In this document: positions 4,975 through 11,851 of the stretch, piece by piece
Numbering within the stretch: the first letter of the stretch is position 1
Layout of the letters: every line of letters begins with the position of its first letter
Virus record (IMG/VR): IMGVR_UViG_3300034418_007886
Coordinates: 1-31,002 of that record
DNA from: a virus
DNA: 31,002 bases
Direction: 5' to 3' (one strand)
Program-made: the position numbers and the translations under genes
The notes under the pieces: generated by a model
Databases searched by the model: none
Told to the model about the DNA's origin: nothing
The model's input: only the letters and a program-made list of their open reading frames with translations

Positions 4975-4980
4975 TATAAT
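4975..4980 (+). promoter_or_regulatory. TATAAT box 6 nt before the terminase start
   Basis: TATAAT at 4975-4980 is followed by 6 nt and then the GTG start at 4987. No convincing -35 box (TAAAAC at the expected place) and no Shine-Dalgarno are seen. It fits the leaderless late-promoter pattern found at four other starts in the window. Confidence 0.5.
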
Positions 4981-4986
4981 CACTTT

Positions 4987-6306
4987 GTGAAAGTTAAACT
5001 ACACAAAGGCCAATACAAAGTCGTAACATCTCCTAAAAGATTTAAGGTAATTGTAGCTGGTAGACGTTGGGGTAAATCAGTTTTAGCAAGAATGTGGTTA
5101 TTCAAAAAGGCTATGGATACACCAGGCACTTATTGGATTGTAGCTCCAACCTATGGTCAAGGTAAAGAAATCCATTGGAAACAAGGACTTCTTAGCGAAA
5201 TACCCAAATATGTAATCAGAACAAAGAATGAGCAAGAACTTGAGATGGTACTTGTTAATGGTAGCCGTATAGCAATTAGATCAGCAGAAAATCCAGACAG
5301 ATTAAGAGGTGTTAAGTTAAATGCCCTTGTAGTAGACGAGATAGCTAGTATAAGAAATTGGAGATGGTTATGGGAAGAGGTATTAAGAGCAACCCTAACA
5401 GACTATGAATCACCTGCACTCTTTATTAGTACCCCAGCAGGGTACAATCACTTCTTTGAATTGTATCAAAGGGGGATAAAAGGTAGTGATAAGTACAATG
5501 AAGACTACGAAAGTTTCAGATTTACAAGCTATGATAACCCAAATGTACCATCAAAAGAGATAGATAAGGCAAAAGAATCACTTACAGAAGACACATTTTT
5601 ACAAGAATATATGGCAGAGTTCAAGACATTTACAGGTCTTGTGTATAAAGAGTTCCAAAGAGAGGTTCACGTAGTAAAACCCTTCAAAATACCAAGAACT
5701 TGGAGAGTATTTAGGGGTATGGACTTTGGTTCTAACAACCCAACAGTGTGCCTATGGGTAGCATTTGATGAAGATGACAACGCTTGGATAATAGATGAGC
5801 ACTATGAACAGGCAGAAACCATAGATTTTCACGCAGGACAGATAAATGCGAAGACATCTACCCCAATAGCAGGTACTTATGGTGACCCTACAGGTACTCA
5901 ATGGCTAAGAGAGTTTGCAAAAAGGGGGGTACATATTAGTAAAGCAAACAAAGAAACAGGAACTACCCGTCAGCATTGGGTTTTGTACGGTATTAACCTA
6001 GTAAAAGAGAGATTAAAAATAAAACCAGGTCATTTTGTAGACAATATACCTATGGAAGATTCAGCAGGTATGCCTAGAATGTTCGTATTCAACAACTGCA
6101 AACACCTAATACAAGAGTTTGAGTCATATAGGTGGAGAGAGAAGCTACCAACTGCACCACAAGACTTGAATGAACCCGATACTCCAGAAAAAGCAAACGA
6201 TCACGCTATGGATGCACTAAGATATGTGATATGTTCTTACAAAGGTAAGAGGAAGACTACTGTATTTGAGCAATGGAAACCAAAGCAATGGAGGATTGGT
6301 ATATGA
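4987..6306 (+). CDS. terL: Terminase large subunit
   Basis: A 439-residue packaging motor. The N-terminal ATPase has Walker A GRRWGKS at residues 25-31 and Walker B LNALVVDEIA with the acidic pair at about 117-118, followed by an FISTPAG coupling motif near 147-152. The C-terminal RNase H-fold nuclease has RGMDFGSNNPTV (catalytic Asp near 246), IIDEHYEQ (about 268-275) and NDHAMDALRYVI (about 404-415). Length is normal for the family. It cuts concatemeric DNA and pumps it into the prohead through the portal. The GTG start is the first codon after the TATAAT box. No small terminase is recognised in the window; the gene before it is a membrane protein. Confidence 0.97.
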   Translation: MKVKLHKGQYKVVTSPKRFKVIVAGRRWGKSVLARMWLFKKAMDTPGTYWIVAPTYGQGKEIHWKQGLLSEIPKYVIRTKNEQELEMVLVNGSRIAIRSAENPDRLRGVKLNALVVDEIASIRNWRWLWEEVLRATLTDYESPALFISTPAGYNHFFELYQRGIKGSDKYNEDYESFRFTSYDNPNVPSKEIDKAKESLTEDTFLQEYMAEFKTFTGLVYKEFQREVHVVKPFKIPRTWRVFRGMDFGSNNPTVCLWVAFDEDDNAWIIDEHYEQAETIDFHAGQINAKTSTPIAGTYGDPTGTQWLREFAKRGVHISKANKETGTTRQHWVLYGINLVKERLKIKPGHFVDNIPMEDSAGMPRMFVFNNCKHLIQEFESYRWREKLPTAPQDLNEPDTPEKANDHAMDALRYVICSYKGKRKTTVFEQWKPKQWRIGI

Positions 6307-6545
6307 CCGATAGCACCAAGCAATATATTGAAATGGTAAAGACACTAGACCCAGAACTTTATGAGATAAAGATAGCTCTACTTGAAACACAGGTAAATCA
6401 CGAGATATTACTACACCTTATTAGAAGTCTTGCACTAATTAAAAGTGGTACAGGGTATGGTGAGATAGCAGTACAGATAAGAAAAGGTAATGTAGGTTTA
6501 GTAAAGGCAACAGAGAACATAGCATTAGATTTACCTATTGTATAA
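6303..6545 (+). CDS. Small hypothetical protein between terminase and portal
   Basis: An 80-residue, mostly helical protein beginning MTDSTKQYIEMVKTLDPELYEIK. The start ATG at 6303 overlaps the terminase stop (ATGA), so it is translationally coupled; an in-frame ATG at 6273 inside terL is less likely. The middle ALLETQVNHEILLHLIRSL looks like a long amphipathic helix. No family is recognised. Its stop overlaps the first of two TATAAT boxes that precede the portal. It might be a packaging or portal-associated factor by position only. Confidence 0.65.
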   Translation: MTDSTKQYIEMVKTLDPELYEIKIALLETQVNHEILLHLIRSLALIKSGTGYGEIAVQIRKGNVGLVKATENIALDLPIV

Positions 6546-6550
6546 TAGTG

Positions 6551-6556
6551 TATAAT
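6551..6556 (+). promoter_or_regulatory. TATAAT box upstream of the portal leader terminator
   Basis: TATAAT preceded by TAGTG, with a second TATAAT at 6541-6546. Transcription is predicted to start near 6563 and would make a 38-nt leader ending in the terminator at 6576-6600. The same TAGTGTATAAT plus terminator plus ATG layout occurs at 20441-20509. Confidence 0.5.
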
Positions 6557-6575
6557 AAATGTAAGTTAGAAACTT

Positions 6576-6600
6576 GGCACCTATTATTGGTGCTTTTTTT
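6576..6600 (+). terminator. Rho-independent terminator abutting the portal ATG
   Basis: GCACC (6577-6581) pairs with GGTGC (6589-6593) around a 7-nt loop, followed by seven T (6594-6600). The portal ATG is the very next base. It could end transcripts from the terminase unit or attenuate transcripts from the TATAAT at 6551. Confidence 0.75.
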
Positions 6601-8586
6601 ATGCCAAAAAACAAGAAAACATTAAAAGGAACATCAGAAGAATTAGATATATTATCGCAAGTGTTAGGACACTATGACCTTGCAAAAGAAGACTTAGATA
6701 TTAGAAGACCAGACTTTGATAGAAAAGATGAATTATTTAGGTCATACATTGACGAGAGTAAGTGGCCATACCAATCTCTTGTATTTGACCCAAGAGTTTA
6801 CACATCTATATTTGAAAAAACATCAAGATTACTTGCAAGAAAACCAAAAGGAAGACTTGTACCAAGAGAGAGTGGGGATACATTAGGAGCATATGTTTCT
6901 AACGAGCTACTAAACTTTCAATGGGATGACAACGAGAGAATAGCAAATATGCCAATGGTTGCGAAATGGGGACTAATGGATCAGAATGCCCGTAAGTACG
7001 GAGCATCATTTGCACTTGTTAAGTGGCATTATGAAACAATAGTTGATAGAAAAACCAAAAAGAGAAAGACATACTATGATGGCCCAGACTTTATACCTTG
7101 GAACAACAGAGATGTTCTCTGCGACCCATCGCACCCTACAATAAAGAATTGGATACAACTAAGAGATTATGTATCCATACAAGATTTAAAGAATGTAAAC
7201 GACACAGCAAAAACAAAACCTGTGTATAAAAACTTAGACCTTTTAATGGAGTCAATCTATGAAAAGGGTGGGGATACTAGAGATAGTAACTACACAAGTA
7301 AAAACCTAGCAATTAAAAACCTAGACGATAAGTTAGGTAAAGATGAGGTATTTAGAACTGTTGAAATAGTTACTGAGTACAGAAAAGATAGGTGGATAAC
7401 ATTTGCACCAAAGCACGGGGTTATTTTAAGAGATATTGAAAACCCATACGACCACAACCAAATACCTGTGGTCTTAATGAAATATTATCCAATAGATGAC
7501 GACATCTATGGTTTATCTGAAATAGAACCTGTTGAGAAATTGCAAAAAGCAATTAACGCATTAGTCTGCCAATACATAGATAGTGTAAATATGGGTCTTG
7601 CTCCTATAGTAAAAGTTAGAAGTACAGGTGTCGAAATGCACACATTAGAGTGGGGTCCTGGTAAGAAATGGATTATGGATGATCCATCAGATGTAGTTGC
7701 ACACGAGCAAGGTACAGCAGGTATTGCAGAGTTCACATCAACATATAGATTTTTAGTAGCAGCCTTGCAAGAAGCACTAGGTGAAACAAGTGCAGGTATT
7801 AGTAATGTAATGCCAGGCTCTGGTGATAAAACAGCAACAGAGGTAAAAGACCTTGCCTTGCAAAGAACAGCAAGGGATAACTACAACCAAATCTTCTTAT
7901 CAGAAGCACTTAAAAAACAAATGCTCTTATGGCACAAGATGAATGTACAATTCTATTTCAATCCAGAAGAATCACAAAAGGTCATTAGAGTTGTAGGTAA
8001 AGAAGCAGTTAAATATTTTGAAAAAATAGGATTAGAAGGATACACACTAAGTGCAGAGGCAGCAGACCTACTAGCAAGTCCAGAGATAGCAGACCTTGGT
8101 ATTGCACCAGAAGAACTACAAACATTATCAACCCCTGTTGAAACAGAAGAAGGTACTGTAAGTAAGTTCACAATGGAACCTGGAACTAATGAAGGGTACT
8201 TAATAGTAGAACCAGAAGACTTATCTGGAACTTATGACTACATACCAGATATTGAAAGTATGTCTGTACCTAGTGAAGCAGAGGCATTAAGGTCACAAAG
8301 AGAGTTAATACAAACAGTATTAAATCCAGCAGTAGACCAAAGGCTAATGTCACTTGGATACCAATTAGATTTAAAAGAGTTATTAGTAAATTACTTTGAA
8401 CAACTTGGTTTAAAAGATGCTGAAAAGTATTTCACCAAGGGTTCAATGCAACAAGGAATGATGCCAAATGAAACTATCACAGGAGCAGGACCGATTGCTA
8501 AAGGAAGCTCTCTTGGTTCAGAATATGACCTCTACGGAAGGATGGCAGAAGGTAATCAAACCCCTACTGACCAGCAAATTATCTAA
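6601..8586 (+). CDS. Portal protein
   Basis: A 661-residue portal of the type found in podoviruses. The N-terminal part has DRKDELFRSYIDESKWPYQ and a segment describing mapped residues YTSIFEKTSRLLARKPKGRL. The core has IPWNNRDVLCDPSHPTIKNW, IPVVLMKYYPIDDDIYGLSE, then EPVEKLQKAINALVCQYID, and SGDKTATEVKDLALQRTARD, a typical portal stem/crown helix pattern. The dodecameric ring at the capsid vertex receives terminase and the tail adaptor. The start at 6601 follows the terminator T-tract without any Shine-Dalgarno; upstream codons would run through the hairpin. The C-terminal 40 codons overlap the next gene in another frame. Confidence 0.92.
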   Translation: MPKNKKTLKGTSEELDILSQVLGHYDLAKEDLDIRRPDFDRKDELFRSYIDESKWPYQSLVFDPRVYTSIFEKTSRLLARKPKGRLVPRESGDTLGAYVSNELLNFQWDDNERIANMPMVAKWGLMDQNARKYGASFALVKWHYETIVDRKTKKRKTYYDGPDFIPWNNRDVLCDPSHPTIKNWIQLRDYVSIQDLKNVNDTAKTKPVYKNLDLLMESIYEKGGDTRDSNYTSKNLAIKNLDDKLGKDEVFRTVEIVTEYRKDRWITFAPKHGVILRDIENPYDHNQIPVVLMKYYPIDDDIYGLSEIEPVEKLQKAINALVCQYIDSVNMGLAPIVKVRSTGVEMHTLEWGPGKKWIMDDPSDVVAHEQGTAGIAEFTSTYRFLVAALQEALGETSAGISNVMPGSGDKTATEVKDLALQRTARDNYNQIFLSEALKKQMLLWHKMNVQFYFNPEESQKVIRVVGKEAVKYFEKIGLEGYTLSAEAADLLASPEIADLGIAPEELQTLSTPVETEEGTVSKFTMEPGTNEGYLIVEPEDLSGTYDYIPDIESMSVPSEAEALRSQRELIQTVLNPAVDQRLMSLGYQLDLKELLVNYFEQLGLKDAEKYFTKGSMQQGMMPNETITGAGPIAKGSSLGSEYDLYGRMAEGNQTPTDQQII

Positions 8587-8767
8587 TAGTTGGTTAGACC
8601 CAAGAAAGACAAGTGATGAAAAAGATTTCTTTCATCAATACATAGTAGCTTGGGCAACAGCAAATGCTGTAGATGAGATTTTAAAAATGATTGAAGGTTA
8701 TGAGGAAAGAGTAAAAAGTTTAAGGGCAAAGCAAAAAGAAGACGAGCCCTACAGGATAGGACAATAA
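8468..8767 (+). CDS. Small helical protein overlapping the portal end
   Basis: A 99-residue protein: MKLSQEQDRLLKEALLVQNM, then GWQKVIKPLLTSKLSNSWLD, FFHQYIVAWATANAVDEILKMIE and a basic tail. It is helical and lacks cysteines or membrane segments. The layout (short helices, then a hydrophobic W-containing helix before a charged tail) is familiar from small head genes beside portals, but no function is assigned. The ATG lies inside the portal gene, giving a 119-nt overlap in a different frame. The part after the portal stop is clearly protein-like, and no later start would leave a comparable product. Confidence 0.7.
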   Translation: MKLSQEQDRLLKEALLVQNMTSTEGWQKVIKPLLTSKLSNSWLDPRKTSDEKDFFHQYIVAWATANAVDEILKMIEGYEERVKSLRAKQKEDEPYRIGQ

Positions 8768-8768
8768 T

Positions 8769-8897
8769 ATGCCAATGGTAAATGGTGCAAAATACCCGTA
8801 TACAAAAGCAGGTAAAAAGAAAGCTGAAATGGCTAGAAAGAAAAAAGGTAAAAGTTTTGGTTCAATGTTAAAAGGTGGCAAAAAGAAAAAGTATTAA
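8769..8897 (+). CDS. Very small lysine-rich protein (KYPYTKAGKKKA type)
   Basis: A 42-residue, highly basic protein: MPMVNGAKYPYTKAGKKKAE followed by MARKKKGKSFGSM and a terminal lysine run. Short proteins with N-G-(K/A)-K-Y-P-Y-T-x-x-G-K are familiar to me from environmental tailed phages next to portal/capsid genes. No function is proven; it may bind DNA or RNA, or neutralise charge in the head. It starts 1 nt after the previous stop. It is too short for default gene callers. Confidence 0.75.
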   Translation: MPMVNGAKYPYTKAGKKKAEMARKKKGKSFGSMLKGGKKKKY

Positions 8898-8910
8898 ACA
8901 ACTAAAGAGT

Positions 8911-9033
8911 ATGAAGAACAGTCTTGTTAAGAATATCGCCTTAGCAAGAAGGTTAGGTAAGTCAAAACCTAAGTCTAAATCTACTGTTAGTAAGAAGGCT
9001 TTTAGCAAGTTGAAAACCTACAAAAAGAAATGA
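8911..9033 (+). CDS. Very small lysine-rich protein
   Basis: A 40-residue basic protein beginning MKNSLVKNIALARRLGKSK and ending KAFSKLKTYKKK. It overlaps the next start by ATGA. An in-frame GTG at 8875 would give a 52-residue form beginning MAKRKSIKQLKSM and overlapping the previous gene; I cannot decide between them. It is one of four consecutive small basic genes between portal and scaffold. No family name is known to me. Confidence 0.6.
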   Translation: MKNSLVKNIALARRLGKSKPKSKSTVSKKAFSKLKTYKKK

Positions 9034-9275
9034 ACATTAGAAAGACTACAAAAGGTAAGAATAGAAACTTTAGAACTGTTAAAGAAGGTGCTGGTATGAC
9101 AGCAAAAGGTGTTAGAGCATACAGAAGAAAGAACCCTGGCTCTAAACTTAAAACTGCTGTTACTGAAAAAAACCCATCACCTGAAAGAGCTAAAAGAAGA
9201 AAAGCCTTTTGTGCTAGGTCAAAAAGTTGGACAGGCGAAAGAGGAAAGGCAGCACGAAAACGCTGGAAATGCTAA
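9030..9275 (+). CDS. DUF6321-like small basic protein
   Basis: An 81-residue, very basic protein with the order GMTAKGVRAYRRKNPGSKLK, AVTEKNPSPERAKRRKAFCAR, then a Trp-containing KRWKC C-terminus. This matches the pattern I know for DUF6321 proteins of environmental phages (G-(L/M)-(S/T)-AKG-x-x-AY, L-(K/Q)-x-(A/P)-VT, RRKSFCAR, LR-KW-x-C). The family function is unknown. The two cysteines (in FCAR and at the C-terminus) are the family's usual positions. It is coupled by ATGA to the gene before and TAATG to the gene after. Confidence 0.8.
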   Translation: MNIRKTTKGKNRNFRTVKEGAGMTAKGVRAYRRKNPGSKLKTAVTEKNPSPERAKRRKAFCARSKSWTGERGKAARKRWKC

Positions 9276-9406
9276 TGCCATTTAAGAGCGAGAAACAAAG
9301 GAAGTATTTATGGGCAAACAAACCAAAGATAGCAAAAGATTGGACTGCAAAGTATGGAAGCAAACCAAGAAAAAAGTCTACAAGAGCTACCAGAAAGTCA
9401 AAGTAA
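9275..9406 (+). CDS. MPFKSEKQR-type small basic protein
   Basis: A 43-residue protein beginning MPFKSEKQRKYLWANKPKIA, then KDWTAKYGSKPRKKS and a basic tail. Proteins starting MPF-(K/R)-SEKQR-x-(Y/F)-(L/M)-(W/H)-AN-(K/E)-P are very common in tailed phages and I recognise the pattern well, but the function is unknown. The start overlaps the previous stop (TAATG). It is shorter than most gene callers report and would probably be missed. Confidence 0.8.
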   Translation: MPFKSEKQRKYLWANKPKIAKDWTAKYGSKPRKKSTRATRKSK

Positions 9407-9584
9407 TTTTTGGCAAGGTGATAAGCATACTAAAGAAATAGTACATAAAGAGTGCGACCACAGCTTTGTGCATAGGAGTGCAAGAGAGATTGAGTGTGAA
9501 AAGTGCAGAGCTGGGTTTGTACTAACAAGAGAGTGGCACATTAAAAACAAAAAATTGTATTATAAAGATAAGCTTGTATTTTGA
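9354..9584 (+). CDS. Small protein with a Cys/His zinc-binding-like motif
   Basis: A 76-residue protein. The core is ECDHSFVHRSAREIECEKCR (about residues 33-52), with Cys34, His36, Cys49 and Cys52, followed by AGFVLTREWHIKNKKLYY. A (C-x-H ... C-x-x-C) core followed by G-x-x-L/T and a W-x-(I/L) then (K/H)-LY beta hairpin is familiar from small zinc-finger proteins in phage head modules. It overlaps the preceding gene by 53 nt; a later start would lose only disordered sequence, so the true start is uncertain. Its stop codon overlaps the base of the structured RNA at 9584-9663. Confidence 0.7.
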   Translation: MEANQEKSLQELPESQSNFWQGDKHTKEIVHKECDHSFVHRSAREIECEKCRAGFVLTREWHIKNKKLYYKDKLVF

Positions 9585-9663
9585 TAGCTGAGTGCGTGGT
9601 AATTTAGATCCCGTACTTGGCTATTAGGCTATAAGCCTAAATGCCGAGTGGTATGCGTCCACT
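9584..9663 (+). ncRNA. Candidate structured RNA with alternative stems, upstream of scaffold
   Basis: The 120-bp gap before the scaffold gene folds strongly. AUAGCUGAGU (9584-9593) can pair with ACUUGGCUAU (9615-9624) over 10 bp with two G.U. Alternatively ACUUGGC (9615-9621) pairs with GCCGAGU (9643-9649) and encloses a perfect 7-bp hairpin UUAGGCU/AGCCUAA (9624-9640). A third stem, AGUGG/CCACU (9647-9663), competes with the second for AGU. Mutually exclusive stems before a ribosome-binding site (AAGGAC at 9695-9699) are typical of a cis-regulatory RNA. It does not fit a tRNA, and I do not recognise a known riboswitch or ribozyme core. Confidence 0.55.
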
Positions 9664-9704
9664 ATAAAAAGCGACAGTAATAAATTGGCAAACAAGGACA
9701 AAAT

Positions 9705-10478
9705 ATGTCAGAAGAAAATAGGGCAGAACAAACACCTGAGAGTACACAGGTAGAGCCAATGCCTAGCTCAGAACAAACTCAGGAAGCAGAAGTTAAAACT
9801 GAAGAAGTGGTGCAAGAACCTATAAAGGAACAAGCAGTAACGGAACAGGGGGTAACTGAAGCAGACTTAGAACTTTCTAGGGAGGTTTCAAACCGAACAA
9901 GAGAGCAGTTCAACAAATTAAGAGAGCAGTTAAACTACTACAAGAACCAGAATACTGCTAATGAGCAAAAGTTGAAAAGTCTTTATGACGAGGATACAGG
10001 TCTTATTAACAAAGATGGTTTGAATAGTTTAAGTCAAACTGCTTACAGCGCTGAACAAAGAGCAAGAGCTGCTGAGGATAAACTCAACAGGTATCTTGAC
10101 TCTCTTCAAGAGAGGGAAGCCTATCAAGAGTTCCCTGAGCTTGACCCAAATAATGCAGGTTTTGATAGGGACTTGCATAAAGCTGTAAGGGGTTACATTA
10201 CAGATTCAATGGTTAATCCAATGGATTACGGTGGTAAGGAATTAACTATGGCTGAAGCTGCAAGGCTAATTACTAACATAGCAAATAAAAAGGCTAAGAA
10301 AGTAGAAAAGCAAGTAGCAAAAGAAGTAGTTAGTAAGTTAACACCAAAAGAAGAAGCTTCATTAGAAGCAAAGGGGAAATCAGATAGAGCCCCAATTGAT
10401 ATGGATAACATAAGAGAAAGAAGCCGAAAAGGTGACAGACTCGCAACCATAGAAAGATTAAAAAGACTATCGCAGTAG
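9705..10478 (+). CDS. Probable head scaffolding protein
   Basis: A 257-residue, highly charged protein placed directly before the major capsid gene. The acidic N-terminal 55 residues (rich in E, Q, T, P) are probably disordered. Residues about 60-130 form coiled coil (VSNRTREQFNKLREQLNYY and AEQRARAAEDKLNRYLDSLQ). A conserved-looking EFPELDPNNAGFDRDLH segment follows, and the C-terminus is basic and helical (IERLKRLSQ), as in scaffolds that contact coat protein. It would guide capsid assembly and then leave. The Shine-Dalgarno is AAGGAC, 5-8 nt before ATG. There is no recognisable protease domain. Confidence 0.85.
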   Translation: MSEENRAEQTPESTQVEPMPSSEQTQEAEVKTEEVVQEPIKEQAVTEQGVTEADLELSREVSNRTREQFNKLREQLNYYKNQNTANEQKLKSLYDEDTGLINKDGLNSLSQTAYSAEQRARAAEDKLNRYLDSLQEREAYQEFPELDPNNAGFDRDLHKAVRGYITDSMVNPMDYGGKELTMAEAARLITNIANKKAKKVEKQVAKEVVSKLTPKEEASLEAKGKSDRAPIDMDNIRERSRKGDRLATIERLKRLSQ

Positions 10479-10509
10479 CAATTTGCCTTATAGAAAGAGG
10501 TGATTAGAA

Positions 10510-11418
10510 ATGGCATATGGATTACAAACATACCAAGACAGTATAAGAAGGGAAGATTTGTTAGACATCATTAGTGATGTTTCACCAGATGAAAACCCTT
10601 TAACTACTATGTTAGGTACAAGTGATGCTTCTCAAACTCTACACGAGTGGCCAGAAGATTACATCTCAAGACCTATTTCAGTAGTTGGTACAATAGAAGG
10701 AGCAGAAGCTTCTTTTAGTGACCTTACACAACCATCAAGAAGAAACAACATAACTCAAATCATCAGACAAACTTTTAAAGTTTCTGGTACTGAAAGTGAT
10801 GTTGATGTTGCTGGTATGGCTGACCCTTTTGATTACCAAGCTGAAAAAGCTTTAAGAGAATGGAAAAACCAATTAGAGTTCTCATTAGTAAATGGTGTAA
10901 TGGCATCTGGTTCTTCAGGAGTCGCAAGACAAATGGCAGGATTACAAGCTGTAATTACAACTCACTCTACTGCTAGAAACTCAGGTACTTCTTTATCTGA
11001 AGCAGAGTTCAACGATATGGTAAGAGAAGTATGGACTGATGTCGGTAGTGAAGATGTATTTGACTTAGTATTAGTTCCTATGGGATTAAAACAAAAAATA
11101 AGTACATTTACAGCAGGATCTACAAGATACATAGATGCTTCTGAAAAGAGATTAGTCAAACCTGTAATGGTTTACGAATCTGATGGTGGTATCCACAGAA
11201 TCTTTGCACACAAAGATGTAAGAGCAGCAGCAGGTACTGTAACCTTCTTAGGAATTAAAGAAGATAAATACAGAGTTTCATACTTAAGAAGACCTACTAG
11301 AAAAGAATTACCAGCAAATGGTGACTACAGAGCAGGAATGATTATTGGTGAAGCTACACTAGAATATATGGCTGAAAGAACATCTGTACAAAGAACAGGT
11401 TACAACATACAAGGATAA
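10510..11418 (+). CDS. Major capsid protein, SU10/DUF5309-like HK97 fold
   Basis: A 302-residue capsid subunit. Residues 1-110 contain SIRREDLLDIISDVSPDENP, HEWPEDYIS, then NNITQIIRQTFKVSGTESDV, the signature I know from SU10-type (DUF5309) major capsid proteins. The middle WKNQLEFSLVNGVMASGSSG and the later DLVLVPMGLKQKISTF belong to the P and A domains. The C-terminal LEYMAERTSVQRTGYNIQG is the usual final helix and strand. There is no long N-terminal delta domain, which matches having a separate scaffold gene. Strong Shine-Dalgarno AGAGGTGATT (10496-10505) suits the most abundant virion protein. A double hairpin follows the stop. Confidence 0.95.
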   Translation: MAYGLQTYQDSIRREDLLDIISDVSPDENPLTTMLGTSDASQTLHEWPEDYISRPISVVGTIEGAEASFSDLTQPSRRNNITQIIRQTFKVSGTESDVDVAGMADPFDYQAEKALREWKNQLEFSLVNGVMASGSSGVARQMAGLQAVITTHSTARNSGTSLSEAEFNDMVREVWTDVGSEDVFDLVLVPMGLKQKISTFTAGSTRYIDASEKRLVKPVMVYESDGGIHRIFAHKDVRAAAGTVTFLGIKEDKYRVSYLRRPTRKELPANGDYRAGMIIGEATLEYMAERTSVQRTGYNIQG

Positions 11419-11419
11419 T

Positions 11420-11467
11420 CTAATCAAGGGCCCTGATTAGTGCTAGGCAGTCACCTCGGCTGCCTAG
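11420..11467 (+). other. Two adjacent hairpins after the capsid gene
   Basis: CTAATCA pairs with TGATTAG around AGGGCCC (11420-11440). CTAGGCAG pairs with CTGCCTAG around a 9-nt loop (11443-11467). Neither is followed by a T-tract, so they are not standard terminators. They could protect the 3' end of the capsid mRNA, mark a processing site or attenuate transcription. A TATAAT box begins 2 nt after the second stem. Confidence 0.65.
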
Positions 11468-11469
11468 TG

Positions 11470-11475
11470 TATAAT
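11470..11475 (+). promoter_or_regulatory. TATAAT box 6 nt before the ATG at 11482
   Basis: TATAAT follows the second hairpin directly and is separated from the ATG at 11482 by 6 nt (GCAAGT). No TTGACA-like -35 box is found, since that position lies inside the hairpin. It belongs to the leaderless-start set. Confidence 0.5.
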
Positions 11476-11481
11476 GCAAGT

Positions 11482-11850
11482 ATGAAGATGGTTACCACAT
11501 CTGGAAGGATTGTAGAACATACCGACCTTGCTTATGTAGATAAGCTAATAGATTTAAAAAACACCAAAGACCCTTGGGAAGTTATGGATTTCATAGTTGA
11601 AACTTGGGCAAAGCAAAGACCAGGGGAATACCAATCTCTTGTTATAGATATATTAGAAACCCAAGATAATACCTACAATGATTACGGAGAATCAAAAGAA
11701 GGTAATTTTAGAAGAACAATAGACCTACCTATTTATGTTGAGAGAGTATTTAGAATACTTTACAGAAACACAGATTTTCAATTTGATAAAAAGTTTTATA
11801 GAAAGATGTGGAAAAGATACCCAATCTTTCGTGTAAGTAAAAGGAGCTAG
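11482..11850 (+). CDS. Hypothetical head-module protein
   Basis: A 122-residue protein: MKMVTTSGRIVEHTD, then DPWEVMDFIVETWAKQRPGE, LPIYVERVFRILYRNTDFQF and a basic end with FYRKMWKRYPIFRVSKRS. Small proteins with DPW-x-V-(M/I)-x-x-(I/L)-V-E-x-W and a C-terminal (F/W)-x-(K/R)-(R/W)-(Y/F)-P-x-FRV are familiar from environmental phages beside the major capsid gene; no function is assigned. The start at 11482 is chosen because the in-frame ATG at 11440 lies between the two hairpins and before the TATAAT box. Its position suggests a capsid-associated or head-completion role. Confidence 0.7.
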   Translation: MKMVTTSGRIVEHTDLAYVDKLIDLKNTKDPWEVMDFIVETWAKQRPGEYQSLVIDILETQDNTYNDYGESKEGNFRRTIDLPIYVERVFRILYRNTDFQFDKKFYRKMWKRYPIFRVSKRS

Positions 11851-11851
11851 T

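Noticed and set aside
6273-6302. Earlier start for the gene at 6303
   Set aside because: It would add ten residues inside terL without a ribosome-binding site; the ATGA overlap at 6303 matches other gene junctions in the window.
9584-9690. tRNA gene in the gap before the scaffold
   Set aside because: No T-arm GTTCRA-like sequence, no 7-bp acceptor closing on a CCA end and no plausible anticodon arm. The stems fit a different fold.
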